This document shows, in pieces, positions 11,412 to 20,870 of a stretch of 64,000 nt of DNA. The DNA lies in the NCBI RefSeq assembly GCF_024171785.1, contig NZ_JAMTCK010000008.1, positions 361,296 through 425,295 of the forward strand. Reading direction: 5' to 3'. Both the position numbers and the translations under genes were made by a program. The notes below the pieces were generated by a model that saw only the letters and a program-made list of their open reading frames with translations, did not search any database and had not been told where the DNA came from. The DNA is from Goodfellowiella coeruleoviolacea. Its GTDB lineage: Bacteria; Actinomycetota; Actinomycetes; Mycobacteriales; Pseudonocardiaceae. Position 1 is the stretch's first letter. Each line of letters starts with the position of its first letter.

Positions 11412-12575
11412 TCAGCTGATGTCCAGCCGCGCGCGGGTCGTGACGACCCTCGGCCACCAGGCGGCCAGGCGTTCGGCGTCGGCCAGGGCGGTGCGGGCCG
11501 CCGCGTTGTCGCCGGCGGCCATCTGTGCCCTGGCCAGGGTGGCCAGGTCGTCAGCGCGGCTGAGGCCGGACTCGCTCTGCTCGGCCGCCTGGGTGGCCAG
11601 GGTGATGGCCTGGTGCGGGTCGCCGTCCAGCAGGGCGAGCAGCGCCAGCGTGCCGGTCAGCCGGTACCTGGGGTAGCCGAGGGCTTCGGCGCCCTCCACC
11701 GCGCGCCGCGCCGTGGGCAGGCCGACGTCGGGCGGCAGCTGGCCGGCCTCCACCGTGGTCGCGGTCAACCCGGCCATGCCGGCCAGGCTGAACGCCATCT
11801 CGCGCGGTGTCTGGTCCTTCTCCTGCATCAACTGGCTGACCAGCGCCAACGCCTCGGCGTAGCGGGCCTGGGCGGTCAGCACCAGCACCCGCGCCGAGGT
11901 CGCGGTGCGCAGGTCCGGGTGCAGCCTGGCCAGCTCGGCCGCACCCTGCTCGGCCGTGCCCAGATCGCCGGCCTCCACCGCGTCGGTGACCCGGCTGACC
12001 AGTGGGGCCGCGTCCAGTTCGGCGGCGCGCCGGCCGGTCAGCCGGGGCAGGGCGAACAGGAACCAGCCGGTCGAGGTGGACTCGGGGGTGCGCCGAGGGA
12101 GCAGGGCGTGCACCAGGTTGGCGGTGGCGCCGAGCGCCAGCCCCCAGCCGAACGGCGTGGCCGACACCAGCCAGGTGCCGGCCACCGCGGCCAGCCCGAC
12201 CAGCGCCGAGCACCCGGCCGTCAGCCACATCCGGGGCCGCACCCGGGGCCGGCCCGGGCCGATGCCCACGGAGAACAGCAGCGGCACCGCCCGCAGCACC
12301 ACCCGGCGCGCCGGCGTGGTCCACTCCCGCAGCTTGGCGCCGACGCCGATCTGCACGTGGTGCACGCGCACGCCCCACGCCAGCGCGCCGAGCAGGATGC
12401 CCAGTTGCAGCGCGGCCAACTCCAGCAGCAGGCCGACCAGGGCGCCGACCAGCCCGGCGGCGGCACCGGGCACACCGGTGCCGCCTGCCACCACCTGCCA
12501 CACCACCGCGGCCAGCACCGCGGTGGCGAGCAGGACAGCGGGCCGGAGGAACAACCGGAGTACGCGCACGAGCAA
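11412..12575 (-). CDS. Membrane protein with C-terminal TPR-like domain, unknown function
   Basis: 387 aa. The first about 170 residues contain several hydrophobic segments: PAVLLATAVLAAVVWQVV, AAGLVGALVGLLLELAAL continuing into QLGILLGALAWGV, a segment around AVPLLFSVGIG, LTAGCSALVGLAAVAGTWLV, and WGLALGATANLVHALLP. The rest is an Ala/Leu-rich helical repeat region resembling TPRs (EAGDLGTAEQGAAELARLHP, LARAQMAAGDNAAARTAL). No catalytic motif is visible; the membrane part is vaguely reminiscent of integral-membrane protease-like proteins but has no HExxH. The rhodanese gene lies about 38 bp upstream on the same strand, so it may be the distal gene of the cysteine dioxygenase operon, but nothing in the sequence ties it to sulfur metabolism. 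Confidence 0.75.
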   Translation of the reverse strand: MLVRVLRLFLRPAVLLATAVLAAVVWQVVAGGTGVPGAAAGLVGALVGLLLELAALQLGILLGALAWGVRVHHVQIGVGAKLREWTTPARRVVLRAVPLLFSVGIGPGRPRVRPRMWLTAGCSALVGLAAVAGTWLVSATPFGWGLALGATANLVHALLPRRTPESTSTGWFLFALPRLTGRRAAELDAAPLVSRVTDAVEAGDLGTAEQGAAELARLHPDLRTATSARVLVLTAQARYAEALALVSQLMQEKDQTPREMAFSLAGMAGLTATTVEAGQLPPDVGLPTARRAVEGAEALGYPRYRLTGTLALLALLDGDPHQAITLATQAAEQSESGLSRADDLATLARAQMAAGDNAAARTALADAERLAAWWPRVVTTRARLDIS

Positions 12576-12613
12576 CAGACGCTACCGGCTCCGCGCTGGT
12601 TCCCGGCCCGGGA

Positions 12614-13024
12614 TCAGGTGATCGCCGGCGTCCCGCCAGGGCGCACCGGCAGGCCGGCCGCCGCCCACGCGCGGAAGCCGCCGACCAGGTCGGTGGCCCT
12701 GGCCAGGCCGATCCGGCGCAGGTCGCGGGCGGCCAGGCTGGAGGCGTAGCCCTCGTTGCACAGCACCACCACCGGGGTGTCCGAGGTGAACCCGGGGATC
12801 CGGTGGGCGCCGTTCGGGTCGAGCCGCCATTCGAGCACGATCCGCTCCACCACCACCGAGCCGGGCACCTCGCCCTCGGCGAGCCGGTCGTGGTGCGGCC
12901 GGATGTCCACCAGCAGGGCACCCCGCCGCCGCAGCTCGTCGGCCCGCGCCGGGCTCACCCGGTCCAGTTCGGACCGCGCCTCGGCCAGAAACCCTTCCAC
13001 CCCAAGGGGTTGCGGCGTGCTCAC
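12614..13024 (-). CDS. Rhodanese-like sulfurtransferase domain protein
   Basis: 136 aa, a single rhodanese domain. It has DELRRRGALLVDIRP at the N-terminal strand and the active-site loop VVVLCNEGYASS with the catalytic Cys, then a typical GFRAWAAAGLPV end. It would transfer sulfane sulfur from a donor such as thiosulfate or a persulfide. The GTG start overlaps the cysteine dioxygenase stop (GTGA), so the two are translationally coupled; co-occurrence of a cupin cysteine dioxygenase and a rhodanese points to cysteine/sulfite-thiosulfate homeostasis. Whether it is soluble or also acts on other acceptors cannot be told. Confidence 0.9.
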   Translation of the reverse strand: MSTPQPLGVEGFLAEARSELDRVSPARADELRRRGALLVDIRPHHDRLAEGEVPGSVVVERIVLEWRLDPNGAHRIPGFTSDTPVVVLCNEGYASSLAARDLRRIGLARATDLVGGFRAWAAAGLPVRPGGTPAIT

Positions 13025-13569
13025 GCCGGTTCCCGGTGCGGGGCGGCCGGCAGCGGCGGGATCACCGAGGGGATGTCGGCCAGGCTGGCGTACTCCCGGG
13101 TCGGCACCAGGGGCGGGGAGTAGGCGTGCACGCTGGCGGCGTTGTGCGCGCCGAGGTTGCGCACCTGGTGGGCGCGGCCGGCGCCGAAGCCGATGCCCGA
13201 GCCGGCCCGGTGCCGGGCCGAGCGGATCGGTCCGGTGGGGTAGCGGTACTCCTCGGCCAGTTCGCCGAGCAGCACGGTGAACGAACCGGACGCGCCGCCG
13301 TGGTCGTGCGGCTCGGTGCCCTGGCCCGGCATCCAGGACAGCAGCCACAGTTCGACGCCCTCGGTCAGGGCGAGCCTGGTCCACCAGCGCTGGCCCGGGT
13401 CGAACCGCACCACCTCGCGCAGCGGCCCGGCCAGTTCGCCGGCGACGGTGGCGGTGAGGTCGCGCAACTGCCGAGCCGTCCACAGTGGACGTTCAACGGC
13501 GAGCAGGTCGCGCAGCAGGGGGTGGTCGACGCCGGGGTGCACGTCGAGATCGGAGATGGAGGTGGTCAA
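13021..13569 (-). CDS. Cysteine dioxygenase (cupin)
   Basis: Likely Fe(II) thiol dioxygenase oxidising cysteine to cysteine sulfinate. 182 aa from TTG 13569, chosen because AGGAG lies 6 nt upstream; a longer reading to 13635 would add a low-complexity Pro/Ala stretch (SAPAPAPAPTP) and is unlikely. Cupin signature: GTEPHDHGGASGSFTVLLGEL with metal-binding His residues, and a second His in GRAHQVRNLG. WLLSWMPGQ precedes motif 1, as in bacterial CDO-type proteins. It is followed by an overlapping rhodanese and preceded by a probable cysteine-sensing leader peptide about 130 nt upstream, which supports a role in cysteine catabolism. Confidence 0.9.
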   Translation of the reverse strand: MTTSISDLDVHPGVDHPLLRDLLAVERPLWTARQLRDLTATVAGELAGPLREVVRFDPGQRWWTRLALTEGVELWLLSWMPGQGTEPHDHGGASGSFTVLLGELAEEYRYPTGPIRSARHRAGSGIGFGAGRAHQVRNLGAHNAASVHAYSPPLVPTREYASLADIPSVIPPLPAAPHREPA

Positions 13570-13936
13570 CGCGTGCTCCTGGGGTGAGAACGGTGTTGGC
13601 GCGGGTGCGGGTGCGGGAGCGGACGCGACGGGCACGCGGCAGCCGCCACCGCGCCGGCGACCGGCGCCGGCACGGGGATGGGGCTGAAGGGTGGACAGGC
13701 TCAGTGGCCGCGCGGGATCCGCCGCGTCCGGCTACACCCGCTCGACGCGACCAGCAGCAGGTCGACGGAGCGGTCACGCCAGCTCAACAGCGAACGGAAC
13801 ACGACCGTGATGCTGCCACAGCGGGCCGTGCCGCGGTGGGCCTCCCAGTGTGTGGACTGTGATGTGTTAATCGCGCTCAGTGAACTCCGACGGAGTTCCC
13901 AGGAAACTCCAACCTGATATCGGTTGCATCCTGTGC
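13570..13936. promoter_or_regulatory. Divergent region cysteine dioxygenase / intradiol dioxygenase
   Basis: About 370 bp. The minus-strand half holds a small leader ORF (13701-13802) and a stable hairpin with arms GCGCCGG (13651-13657) and CCGGCGC (13661-13667) between that ORF and the cysteine dioxygenase start. This is the layout expected of a translation-coupled attenuator. The plus-strand half, upstream of 13937, has imperfect symmetry around CTCCGACGGAGTTCC but no clear promoter. Confidence 0.45.
13701..13802 (-). CDS. Putative cysteine-responsive leader peptide (33 aa)
   Basis: Reading GTG 13802 to TGA 13701 gives a 33-residue peptide containing LLSWRDRSVDLLLVASSGC followed by a basic tail. 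It resembles the actinobacterial leader peptides found before sulfur and cysteine genes, which typically read R-x-x-VDL-x-R-VASA-x-C. The single Cys codon (TGT) lies near the end, where ribosome stalling would sense charged tRNA-Cys. The peptide is too short for routine gene callers, lies about 130 nt before the cysteine dioxygenase start on the same strand, and is followed by a GC-rich hairpin. The family resemblance is by eye; Rho- or hairpin-based attenuation is inferred. Confidence 0.5.
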   Translation of the reverse strand: MFRSLLSWRDRSVDLLLVASSGCSRTRRIPRGH

Positions 13937-14785
13937 ATGGCTGATTACGAAGAGCCCCCGCAAGTCGGGGCTGCTGACGATGACCAGGACACCGGACTGA
14001 CCAGTCGGCGCAAGGTGCTCGGCGCGATCGGGGGACTCGGCATCGGGGCCACCGCGCTCGGCATCGCCGCGGGCGCGGCCGCGGGCCAGGCGGGCGCCAC
14101 CGAGACCGGTGTCGCCGGGGCCGGGGCCGCCGAAGCCGGGGCCGAGGGCGGGGTGCGGCCGGCCGCGTACGTGCCCGCGTGCGTGCTCTCGCCGGAATCG
14201 ATCGAGGGCCCCTACTACATCGACTCGACGATCCTGCGCAGCAACATCACCGAGGGCAAGCCGGGTGTGCCGCTGCGCCTGCAGCTCGTGGTGTCGAACG
14301 CGCGGACGTGCACGCCGATCAAGGACGCGGCCGTGGACGTCTGGCACTGCGACGCGGTGGGCCAGTACTCCGGCTTCCTGGCCGGCACCGCCCGGCCAGG
14401 CACCCAGGGTGTGCCCACCGACCCGTCCCGGTTCCTGCGCGGCACCCAGGTCAGCGACGCCACCGGGGCGACCAACTTCGTCACCGTGTACCCGGGCTGG
14501 TACCAGGGTCGCGCCATCCACATCCACATCAAGGTGCACGTCGGCGGCAGCACCGTCCACACCGGACAGCTCTACTTCTCCGACAGCCTGTCGGACCAGA
14601 TCGCCAGGCTCCAGCCGTACGCCAGCCACACCATCCGCCGGCTGCGCAACTACGAGGACATGATCTACCGCAGCTCGGGCGGGGCCAGCACCACGCTCAC
14701 CCTCACCCCGCTGGGCGGCTCGATCACGGACGGCTACCGCACCAGCATCGTGGTCGGGGTCGACCCGTACGCCAGCCCGGCCTGA
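13937..14785 (+). CDS. Tat-exported intradiol ring-cleavage dioxygenase
   Basis: 282 aa. Residues about 20-45 contain a twin-arginine signal (TSRRKVLGAIGGLGIGATA), so it is probably exported folded. The mature domain has the intradiol Fe(III) ligand pattern: Tyr in EGPYYID, Tyr in TVYPGWYQGR and two His in AIHIHIKVHV. VDVWHCDAVGQYSGF is a typical substrate-pocket strand. It should cleave catechol-type aromatics between the hydroxyls, but secreted members have poorly known substrates (lignin-derived or hydroxylated aromatics). ATG 13937 is chosen for good signal length; no strong ribosome site is visible. An Ala/Gly/Glu-rich linker separates signal and enzyme. Confidence 0.9.
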   Translation: MADYEEPPQVGAADDDQDTGLTSRRKVLGAIGGLGIGATALGIAAGAAAGQAGATETGVAGAGAAEAGAEGGVRPAAYVPACVLSPESIEGPYYIDSTILRSNITEGKPGVPLRLQLVVSNARTCTPIKDAAVDVWHCDAVGQYSGFLAGTARPGTQGVPTDPSRFLRGTQVSDATGATNFVTVYPGWYQGRAIHIHIKVHVGGSTVHTGQLYFSDSLSDQIARLQPYASHTIRRLRNYEDMIYRSSGGASTTLTLTPLGGSITDGYRTSIVVGVDPYASPA

Positions 14786-14804
14786 GCCGGCGCGGCGGGC
14801 CCGT

Positions 14805-14865
14805 TCACCCGTTCGGGCCTGCGTGAACGTGCAACTCGCGGGGTTTGCACAGTCAACTCGCGGGG
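14805..14865 (-). repeat. Dispersed extragenic element, copy B
   Basis: Inverted orientation relative to copy A: TCACCC near 14805, then CAACTCGCGGGG, TTTGCACA and CAACTCGCGGGG. It fills the convergent gap between the intradiol dioxygenase and the next minus-strand gene. Confidence 0.72.
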
Positions 14866-14881
14866 TGGGGCGCGAGGGTTG

Positions 14882-16585
14882 TCACCGTGGCTCGGCTGAT
14901 CGGGTGAGCCGGCGCGCGGCCAGGGCGCGGGCCACGGTGGCGACCCGGCGGCTGGGGTGGTGTGCGGCGATCGCCGCCAGCACCTCGTCGGTGCGGCGGT
15001 GGGTCGACGGCCACAGCTCGGTGAGGTGGTCGATCTGCGCCGGCTCGTCGCGGCCGTCGGCCAGCCAGGCCACCACCCCGTCCGGCCCCTGCTCGTCCAG
15101 CACCACCCCGAGCAGGTCGACCCGGGCCAGGGCCAGCCGGTCGGTGGGGAGTTCGCCCTCGTCCAGACCGCTGGTGTGGGTCAGCCACAGCACGGCCACC
15201 GGGTCGTGCGGGCCGCCCAGCAGCAGCCGCACCTGGGCGGTGGCCAGCTCACCGAACACCGCGGCCACCAGGCTCAGCCCGGTGAGCACCCGCAGCACCG
15301 GCCGGCCCGGCCGCAACAGCGCGGTGACCAGCTCCTGGCAGGCCGGCCGGTCGGCGCGGCCGACCAGCCAGGCGCGCACGTCCGCCAGCCACTCGGCCGG
15401 GTCCAGCTCGCCGACCAGGTCGGCCAGCTGCCCGGCGGTGGCCTCGGCCGGGGCGGGCCGGACCAGCACGCGCAGGCCCAGCCGCTCGGTCAGCCGCACC
15501 GCCACCCGCCGACCGACCGGGGTGAGCCGGGCCAACTCCTGGGGTGGCGCACCGGTGAGGGTGAGCACGCCGCACGCGGCCAGCAGTTCGGCCAGCTGCC
15601 GCACGCCGGCCGGGACCAGCCGGCGCACCTGGCCGCCCAGCAGCGGGAACTCGTCCAGCGCCGCGGCGGTGACCAGCTCGGCGAGCAGGTCCAGGTCCAC
15701 GCCCACGGCCCTGGCCGGGTCGGCGGCGTGCGGGTCGGCGGCCAGCAGCTCGGCGAGCAGCCGAGGGGCCGCCTGGTCGACGAAGCGCGACAGCGCCGAG
15801 TCCGGTTCGCGGTGTCGGGTGGCGGTCGGCTGGACCGCCAGCAGCGCGGCCACGATCCGGTCCACCGCGCGCAGCGGGTCGGCGGCCGGTGGCCAGTCCG
15901 GCGCGGCCACCACCGACCGGTTCTGCTGCCACACCAGGGCGCCGGCCTCCTCGGCCCACTGCAGGTACAGGTCGAGCACCCCCGGTTCGCCCGGGGACAG
16001 GCCCAGCAGGGCCAGTAGCCGGGCGGTGTCGGCGGGCGTGGGCTGGCCGTCCACCAGGCCGCGACCCGGGACGCCGAAGAACTCGCGCAGCCGGGCGAAC
16101 ACGGCCAGGACCGGGGCCCGCGCCGCCGCAGCCCGGCACTCGTGCTCGGCGGGCAGGCGCACCGGGCCGAGGGTGCGGCGGGCGGCGTGCAGGGCCGTCT
16201 CGAACTGGTCGGCCAGTTCCAGCGGGTAGGCGGTCAGCGCGGTACCGGGATCGCTGTCCGGGGTGAGCAGCGCCTGGTCGGCCAGGAACTCCAGCACCGC
16301 CGCCACCGTCCTTGGCACGCGGCCGGCCGGGTCCAGGCGGGGGTCCTGGCCGGCGGCCAGCTGCCGGGGCAGGTGCTCCAGCAGGCAGCGGCGCACGTCG
16401 GCCAGGCGCCAGCGGCCCAGGTCACCGTCCTGGTGGGCCCACTTCCAGTGGAACACCGCGCCGGCCAGCCGGGCGTCCTCGCGGTACCGGCGCCGGTCGA
16501 ACAGCCAGGTGTGGAACTGGTCGACCAGGTCGGTGCTGGTGCTGTGGAAGGCGTCCTCGTCGGCCACGCCGAACCGCAACCGCAT
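14882..16585 (-). CDS. Hypothetical protein, 567 aa
   Basis: Not recognised. A large soluble-looking protein rich in Leu, Ala, Arg and Asp. It has no signal peptide, no membrane segment and no obvious nucleotide-binding or catalytic motif. The N-terminus (MRLRFGVADEDAFHSTST, FHTWLFDRRRYREDAR) looks like a short alpha-helical domain, and the remainder is a run of helices containing RLTPVGRRVAVRLTERLGL, which has a winged-helix-like flavour. Codon bias is normal for the window, so it is a real gene, and it starts at ATG 16585. It sits in the same direction downstream of glgX across a repeat-filled 123-bp gap; there is no evidence it acts in glucan metabolism. Confidence 0.7.
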   Translation of the reverse strand: MRLRFGVADEDAFHSTSTDLVDQFHTWLFDRRRYREDARLAGAVFHWKWAHQDGDLGRWRLADVRRCLLEHLPRQLAAGQDPRLDPAGRVPRTVAAVLEFLADQALLTPDSDPGTALTAYPLELADQFETALHAARRTLGPVRLPAEHECRAAAARAPVLAVFARLREFFGVPGRGLVDGQPTPADTARLLALLGLSPGEPGVLDLYLQWAEEAGALVWQQNRSVVAAPDWPPAADPLRAVDRIVAALLAVQPTATRHREPDSALSRFVDQAAPRLLAELLAADPHAADPARAVGVDLDLLAELVTAAALDEFPLLGGQVRRLVPAGVRQLAELLAACGVLTLTGAPPQELARLTPVGRRVAVRLTERLGLRVLVRPAPAEATAGQLADLVGELDPAEWLADVRAWLVGRADRPACQELVTALLRPGRPVLRVLTGLSLVAAVFGELATAQVRLLLGGPHDPVAVLWLTHTSGLDEGELPTDRLALARVDLLGVVLDEQGPDGVVAWLADGRDEPAQIDHLTELWPSTHRRTDEVLAAIAAHHPSRRVATVARALAARRLTRSAEPR

Positions 16586-16639
16586 CCCGCCAGCATGTCA
16601 AAGAAAGCCGTGCGGCACAGCGAGTTGTCCCCGGCGCGG

Positions 16640-16714
16640 CGGGCCGTCAGCGCGGGCCCTCAGCACAGCGGGGCCCTCAGCGCGGCGGGCTGTCAGCGGG
16701 GTGGACCGTCAGCG
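16640..16714. repeat. Degenerate tandem repeat starting at the glgX stop codon
   Basis: Roughly five units related to CGTCAGCGCGGCGGGC, read on the plus strand. The glgX stop (TCA on this strand, 16709-16711) is inside the first unit, so the tract looks like repeated copies of the end of glgX carried into the intergenic space. Confidence 0.55.
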
Positions 16715-18865
16715 CAGCGCGCGCAGGAGCAGCAGGCTGCGGCCGGGCAGCACCAGGTCGTCGCCGGGCGCCAGCGCGGTGGCGTCGGCGGGTTCGCCGT
16801 CCGTGCGGGTGGTGTCCAGCACGGGCACGTACCGCTTGCCGTACTCGGCTGCCGGCAGGGTCACGGTGATCTCCGCGTCCCCGGCGTGCAGCACCAGCAG
16901 CCACGAGTCGTCCGAGACCAGCTCGCCGTCCCGGCTGCGGGACAGGCAGCCGGAGCCGTTGATCCACATGCCCAGGGTGCGCCGGTGGTCGTCGAACCAG
17001 TCCGTCTCGGCCATCTCCTCGCCGTCGGGCCGCAGCCACACCAGGTCGGGTTCGTCCTCGGCGGTGTTGCGGCCCTCGAAGAACTCGGGCTGGCGCAGCG
17101 CCGGCGACTCGGCGCGCAGCCGGACCAGCCGGCGGGCGAAGGCGAGCAGGCCGCTGGCCTCGCCCGCGCCGTCGGCCAGCACCGACCAGTCCACCCACGA
17201 GGTGGCGTCGTCCAGGCAGAACGCGTTGTTGTTGCCGCGCTGGGTGCGCCACAGCTCGTCGCCGGCCAGCAGCATCGGCGTGCCGGTGGACAGCAGCAGG
17301 GTGGCCAGCAGGTTGCGGGCCTGCCGGCCGCGCAGCTCCCGCACGGCCGGATCGTCGGTCTCGCCCTCCACCCCGCAGTTCCACGACCGGTTGTCGTCGG
17401 TGCCGTCCCGGCCGCCCTCACCGTTGGCCTCGTTGTGCTTGCGGTCGTAGGACACCAGGTCGCGCAGGGTGAAGCCGTCGTGCGCGGTGACGAAGTTGAT
17501 CGACGCCCAGGGTCGGCGCCCGTCGTCGGCGTACAGGTCGGAGGAGCCGGACAGCCGGTAGGCCAGGTCCCGCACGCCCGTGGCGCCGCGCCAGAAGTCG
17601 CGCACGCTGTCCCGGTAGCGGCCGTTCCACTCGGCCCACTGCACGCCGAACCCGCCGACCCGGTAGCCCTCGCCGGTGGCGTCCCACGGCTCGGCGATCA
17701 GCTTGCACCGCGACAGCAGCGGGTCGCAGGTGATCGCGGTGAACAGCGCCGAGTGCGGCTGGAACGCCCCGCCACCCGGCCGGCCCAGCACGCTGGCCAG
17801 GTCGAAGCGGAACCCGTCCACGCCCAGCTCGGCCACCCAGTACCGCAGCGAGTCGGTGACCAGCCGGATCACCGTGGGCGAGCCGGCGTCCAGGGTGTTG
17901 CCGCAGCCGGTGAGGTCCACGCCGCGCCCGTCCGGGCCGTGCGCGTAGTACGCGGGCGCGTCCAGGCCGCGGAAGCACAGGGTGGGGCCGGACTCGTCAC
18001 CCTCGCAGGTGTGGTTGAACACCACGTCGACGATCACCTCGATGCCCACCGCGTGCAGTGCGGCCACCATGGTGCGGAACTCCGCCACCTCCTGGCCGGG
18101 CTCGCTGGCGTAGCCGGGGTGCGGGGCGAAGAACCCCAGCGGCGAGTAGCCCCAGTAGTTGTGCCGGCCGGTGCGCAGCAGCGCGGGCTCGTCGGCGAAC
18201 GCGTGCACCGGCAGCAGTTCCACCGCGGTCACGCCCAGCCGGACCAGGTGCTCGATCACCGCCGGGTGGGCCACGCCCAGGTAGGTGCCGCGCTGGTGGG
18301 CCGGCACGTCCGGGTGCCGCGCGGTGAACCCGCGCACGTGCAGCTCGTAGAGCACGGTCTCCTCGAACGGCACCTCGGGCGCCGGCCCGGTGTCCGGCCC
18401 GCCGGGCGAGGTCACCACCGACAGCGGCACGCTGTCCAGCGAGTCGGTGACCGACGGGCCACCGGTGTGCGGGTCGTCGACGTAGCCCAGCGCCGGCTCC
18501 AGCGCGGTCAGCCGGCCGGTGATCTGCCTGGCGCAGGGGTCCACCAGCAGCTTCGCCGGGTTGCAGCGCAGCCCGCGGGCCGGATCGTAGGGGCCGTGCA
18601 CACGAAACCCGTAGCGCTGGCCCGGGGTGACGCCCGCGACCAGTCCATGCCAGACACCAAAGGTCCGCTCGGTCAGCTCGACGCGCCGCTCCACCCGGCC
18701 GCCCCGGCCGTCAGCGCCACCGTCCTCGCTGATCAGACACACTTCGACGGCCTCGGCGACCGAGGACGCCACGGCGAACCGCACCCCGCCGGCCTCGGGG
18801 TGCGCGCCGAGCGGGAACGGACGCCCGGCCAGGACGGGCAGGTCGGAGGCTGCTGTGGTGGCCAC
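16709..18865 (-). CDS. glgX: Glycogen debranching enzyme GlgX (GH13)
   Basis: Hydrolyses alpha-1,6 linkages of phosphorylase-limit glucan. 718 aa, standard for GlgX. The N-terminal CBM48-like domain has PFPLGAHPEAGGVRFAVAS and VHGPYDPARGLRCNPAKLLVDP. The catalytic domain shows VDVVFNHTCEG, GFRFDLASVLGR (nucleophile Asp), LIAEPWDATGEGY (acid/base Glu) and FVTAHDGFTLRDLVSY. GNNNAFCLDD and a C-terminal beta domain complete it. GTG 18865 starts MATTAASDLP. It is separated from the GlgE cluster by about 5 kb of unrelated genes but completes the degradation arm with glgP. A TreX/GlgX naming ambiguity remains; GlgX is preferred from context. Confidence 0.95.
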   Translation of the reverse strand: MATTAASDLPVLAGRPFPLGAHPEAGGVRFAVASSVAEAVEVCLISEDGGADGRGGRVERRVELTERTFGVWHGLVAGVTPGQRYGFRVHGPYDPARGLRCNPAKLLVDPCARQITGRLTALEPALGYVDDPHTGGPSVTDSLDSVPLSVVTSPGGPDTGPAPEVPFEETVLYELHVRGFTARHPDVPAHQRGTYLGVAHPAVIEHLVRLGVTAVELLPVHAFADEPALLRTGRHNYWGYSPLGFFAPHPGYASEPGQEVAEFRTMVAALHAVGIEVIVDVVFNHTCEGDESGPTLCFRGLDAPAYYAHGPDGRGVDLTGCGNTLDAGSPTVIRLVTDSLRYWVAELGVDGFRFDLASVLGRPGGGAFQPHSALFTAITCDPLLSRCKLIAEPWDATGEGYRVGGFGVQWAEWNGRYRDSVRDFWRGATGVRDLAYRLSGSSDLYADDGRRPWASINFVTAHDGFTLRDLVSYDRKHNEANGEGGRDGTDDNRSWNCGVEGETDDPAVRELRGRQARNLLATLLLSTGTPMLLAGDELWRTQRGNNNAFCLDDATSWVDWSVLADGAGEASGLLAFARRLVRLRAESPALRQPEFFEGRNTAEDEPDLVWLRPDGEEMAETDWFDDHRRTLGMWINGSGCLSRSRDGELVSDDSWLLVLHAGDAEITVTLPAAEYGKRYVPVLDTTRTDGEPADATALAPGDDLVLPGRSLLLLRALR

Positions 18866-19041
18866 CCCTCGATCTTCCCAGCGTCGCGCCGGCTCGTCTT
18901 CACTCCGCCGTGTCGTTTCGGTCGCCGGCGGTCACGGTTCGCGGTCTGGCCAGGTGGAACCACCCGGTCGGCTGGTCGCGCAGGTCACATCAGGTCACCC
19001 CAGTGGTCGGTGCGCTGATGCTCGTCAGAAACAATGGCGCC

Positions 19042-19947
<906 letters not shown>

Positions 19948-20080
19948 CCGCCCCGCCCCTGGCGTCGACCGCCCGCACGACCCGCGCCCCGGCGCCGGCC
20001 GCGTTGCGGCTGTGCCCCGCTACCACGCGGTAACCTGCCTGCGGCAGGCGCCAGGGCAAGGTCAGTTGAGGAGGAGCGCG

Positions 20081-20866
20081 GTGAGCGACAGCGAGTTCGT
20101 CAGGCTCGAAGTGGACGGTGGCATCGGCACGATCCGGCTGGACCGGCCGCCCATGAACGCGCTCAACACCCAGGTCCAGGAGGAGATCCGGCTCGCGGCG
20201 CAGCAGGCCGGCCAGCGCTCCGACGTGCGCGCGGTGATCGTCTACGGCGGCCCCAAGGTGTTCGCGGCCGGGGCCGACATCAAGGAGATGGCCGAGCGGA
20301 GCTACCCGGAGATGGCCGAGCGGGCCCGGCCGCTGTCCGAGGCGCTGGGCGCGGTCGCCCAGATCCCCAAGCCCACCGTGGCCGCGATCACCGGCTACGC
20401 CCTGGGCGGTGGGTTCGAGCTGGCGCTGTGCTGCGACCGGCGCATCGCCGGGGACAACGCCAAGGTGGGCCAGCCCGAGATCCTGCTCGGCATCATCCCC
20501 GGCGCCGGCGGCACCCAGCGGCTGGCCCGGCTGGTCGGCCCGAGCAGGGCCAAGGACATCGTCTACACCGGACGGTTCGTGGACGCGGCCGAGGCACTGG
20601 CCATCGGCATGGTCGACGAGGTCGTGGCCCCCGACGACGTGTACGCGGCGGCCCGGCGGTGGGCGGAGCGGTTCGTGACCGGCCCGGCCATGGCCCTGGC
20701 CGCGGCCAAGGCCGCCATCGACGGTGGCCTGGACACCGACCTGGCCAGCGGGCTGCGGCTGGAGAGCCACCTGTTCGCCGCGCTGTTCGCCACCGAGGAC
20801 CAGAAGACGGGAATGCGCTCGTTCATCGAGAATGGTCCCGGCAAGGCGACCTTCGAAGGACGGTGA
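20081..20866 (+). CDS. Enoyl-CoA hydratase/isomerase family protein
   Basis: 261 aa crotonase-fold protein that would hydrate trans-2-enoyl-CoA. Features are FAAGADIKEMAERSYPE (oxyanion-hole/CoA loop), GYALGGGFELALCCDRRIA (second oxyanion glycine), and the catalytic Glu region PEILLGIIPGAGGTQRL, where both Glu positions of classical hydratases fit. GTG 20081 is preceded by GAGGAGG at good spacing. A TAACCT box at 20031-20036 may be its minus-10. A methyltransferase gene starts 4 nt after its stop, so the two are probably co-transcribed. Chain-length preference cannot be read. Confidence 0.93.
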   Translation: MSDSEFVRLEVDGGIGTIRLDRPPMNALNTQVQEEIRLAAQQAGQRSDVRAVIVYGGPKVFAAGADIKEMAERSYPEMAERARPLSEALGAVAQIPKPTVAAITGYALGGGFELALCCDRRIAGDNAKVGQPEILLGIIPGAGGTQRLARLVGPSRAKDIVYTGRFVDAAEALAIGMVDEVVAPDDVYAAARRWAERFVTGPAMALAAAKAAIDGGLDTDLASGLRLESHLFAALFATEDQKTGMRSFIENGPGKATFEGR

Positions 20867-20870
20867 CCAC

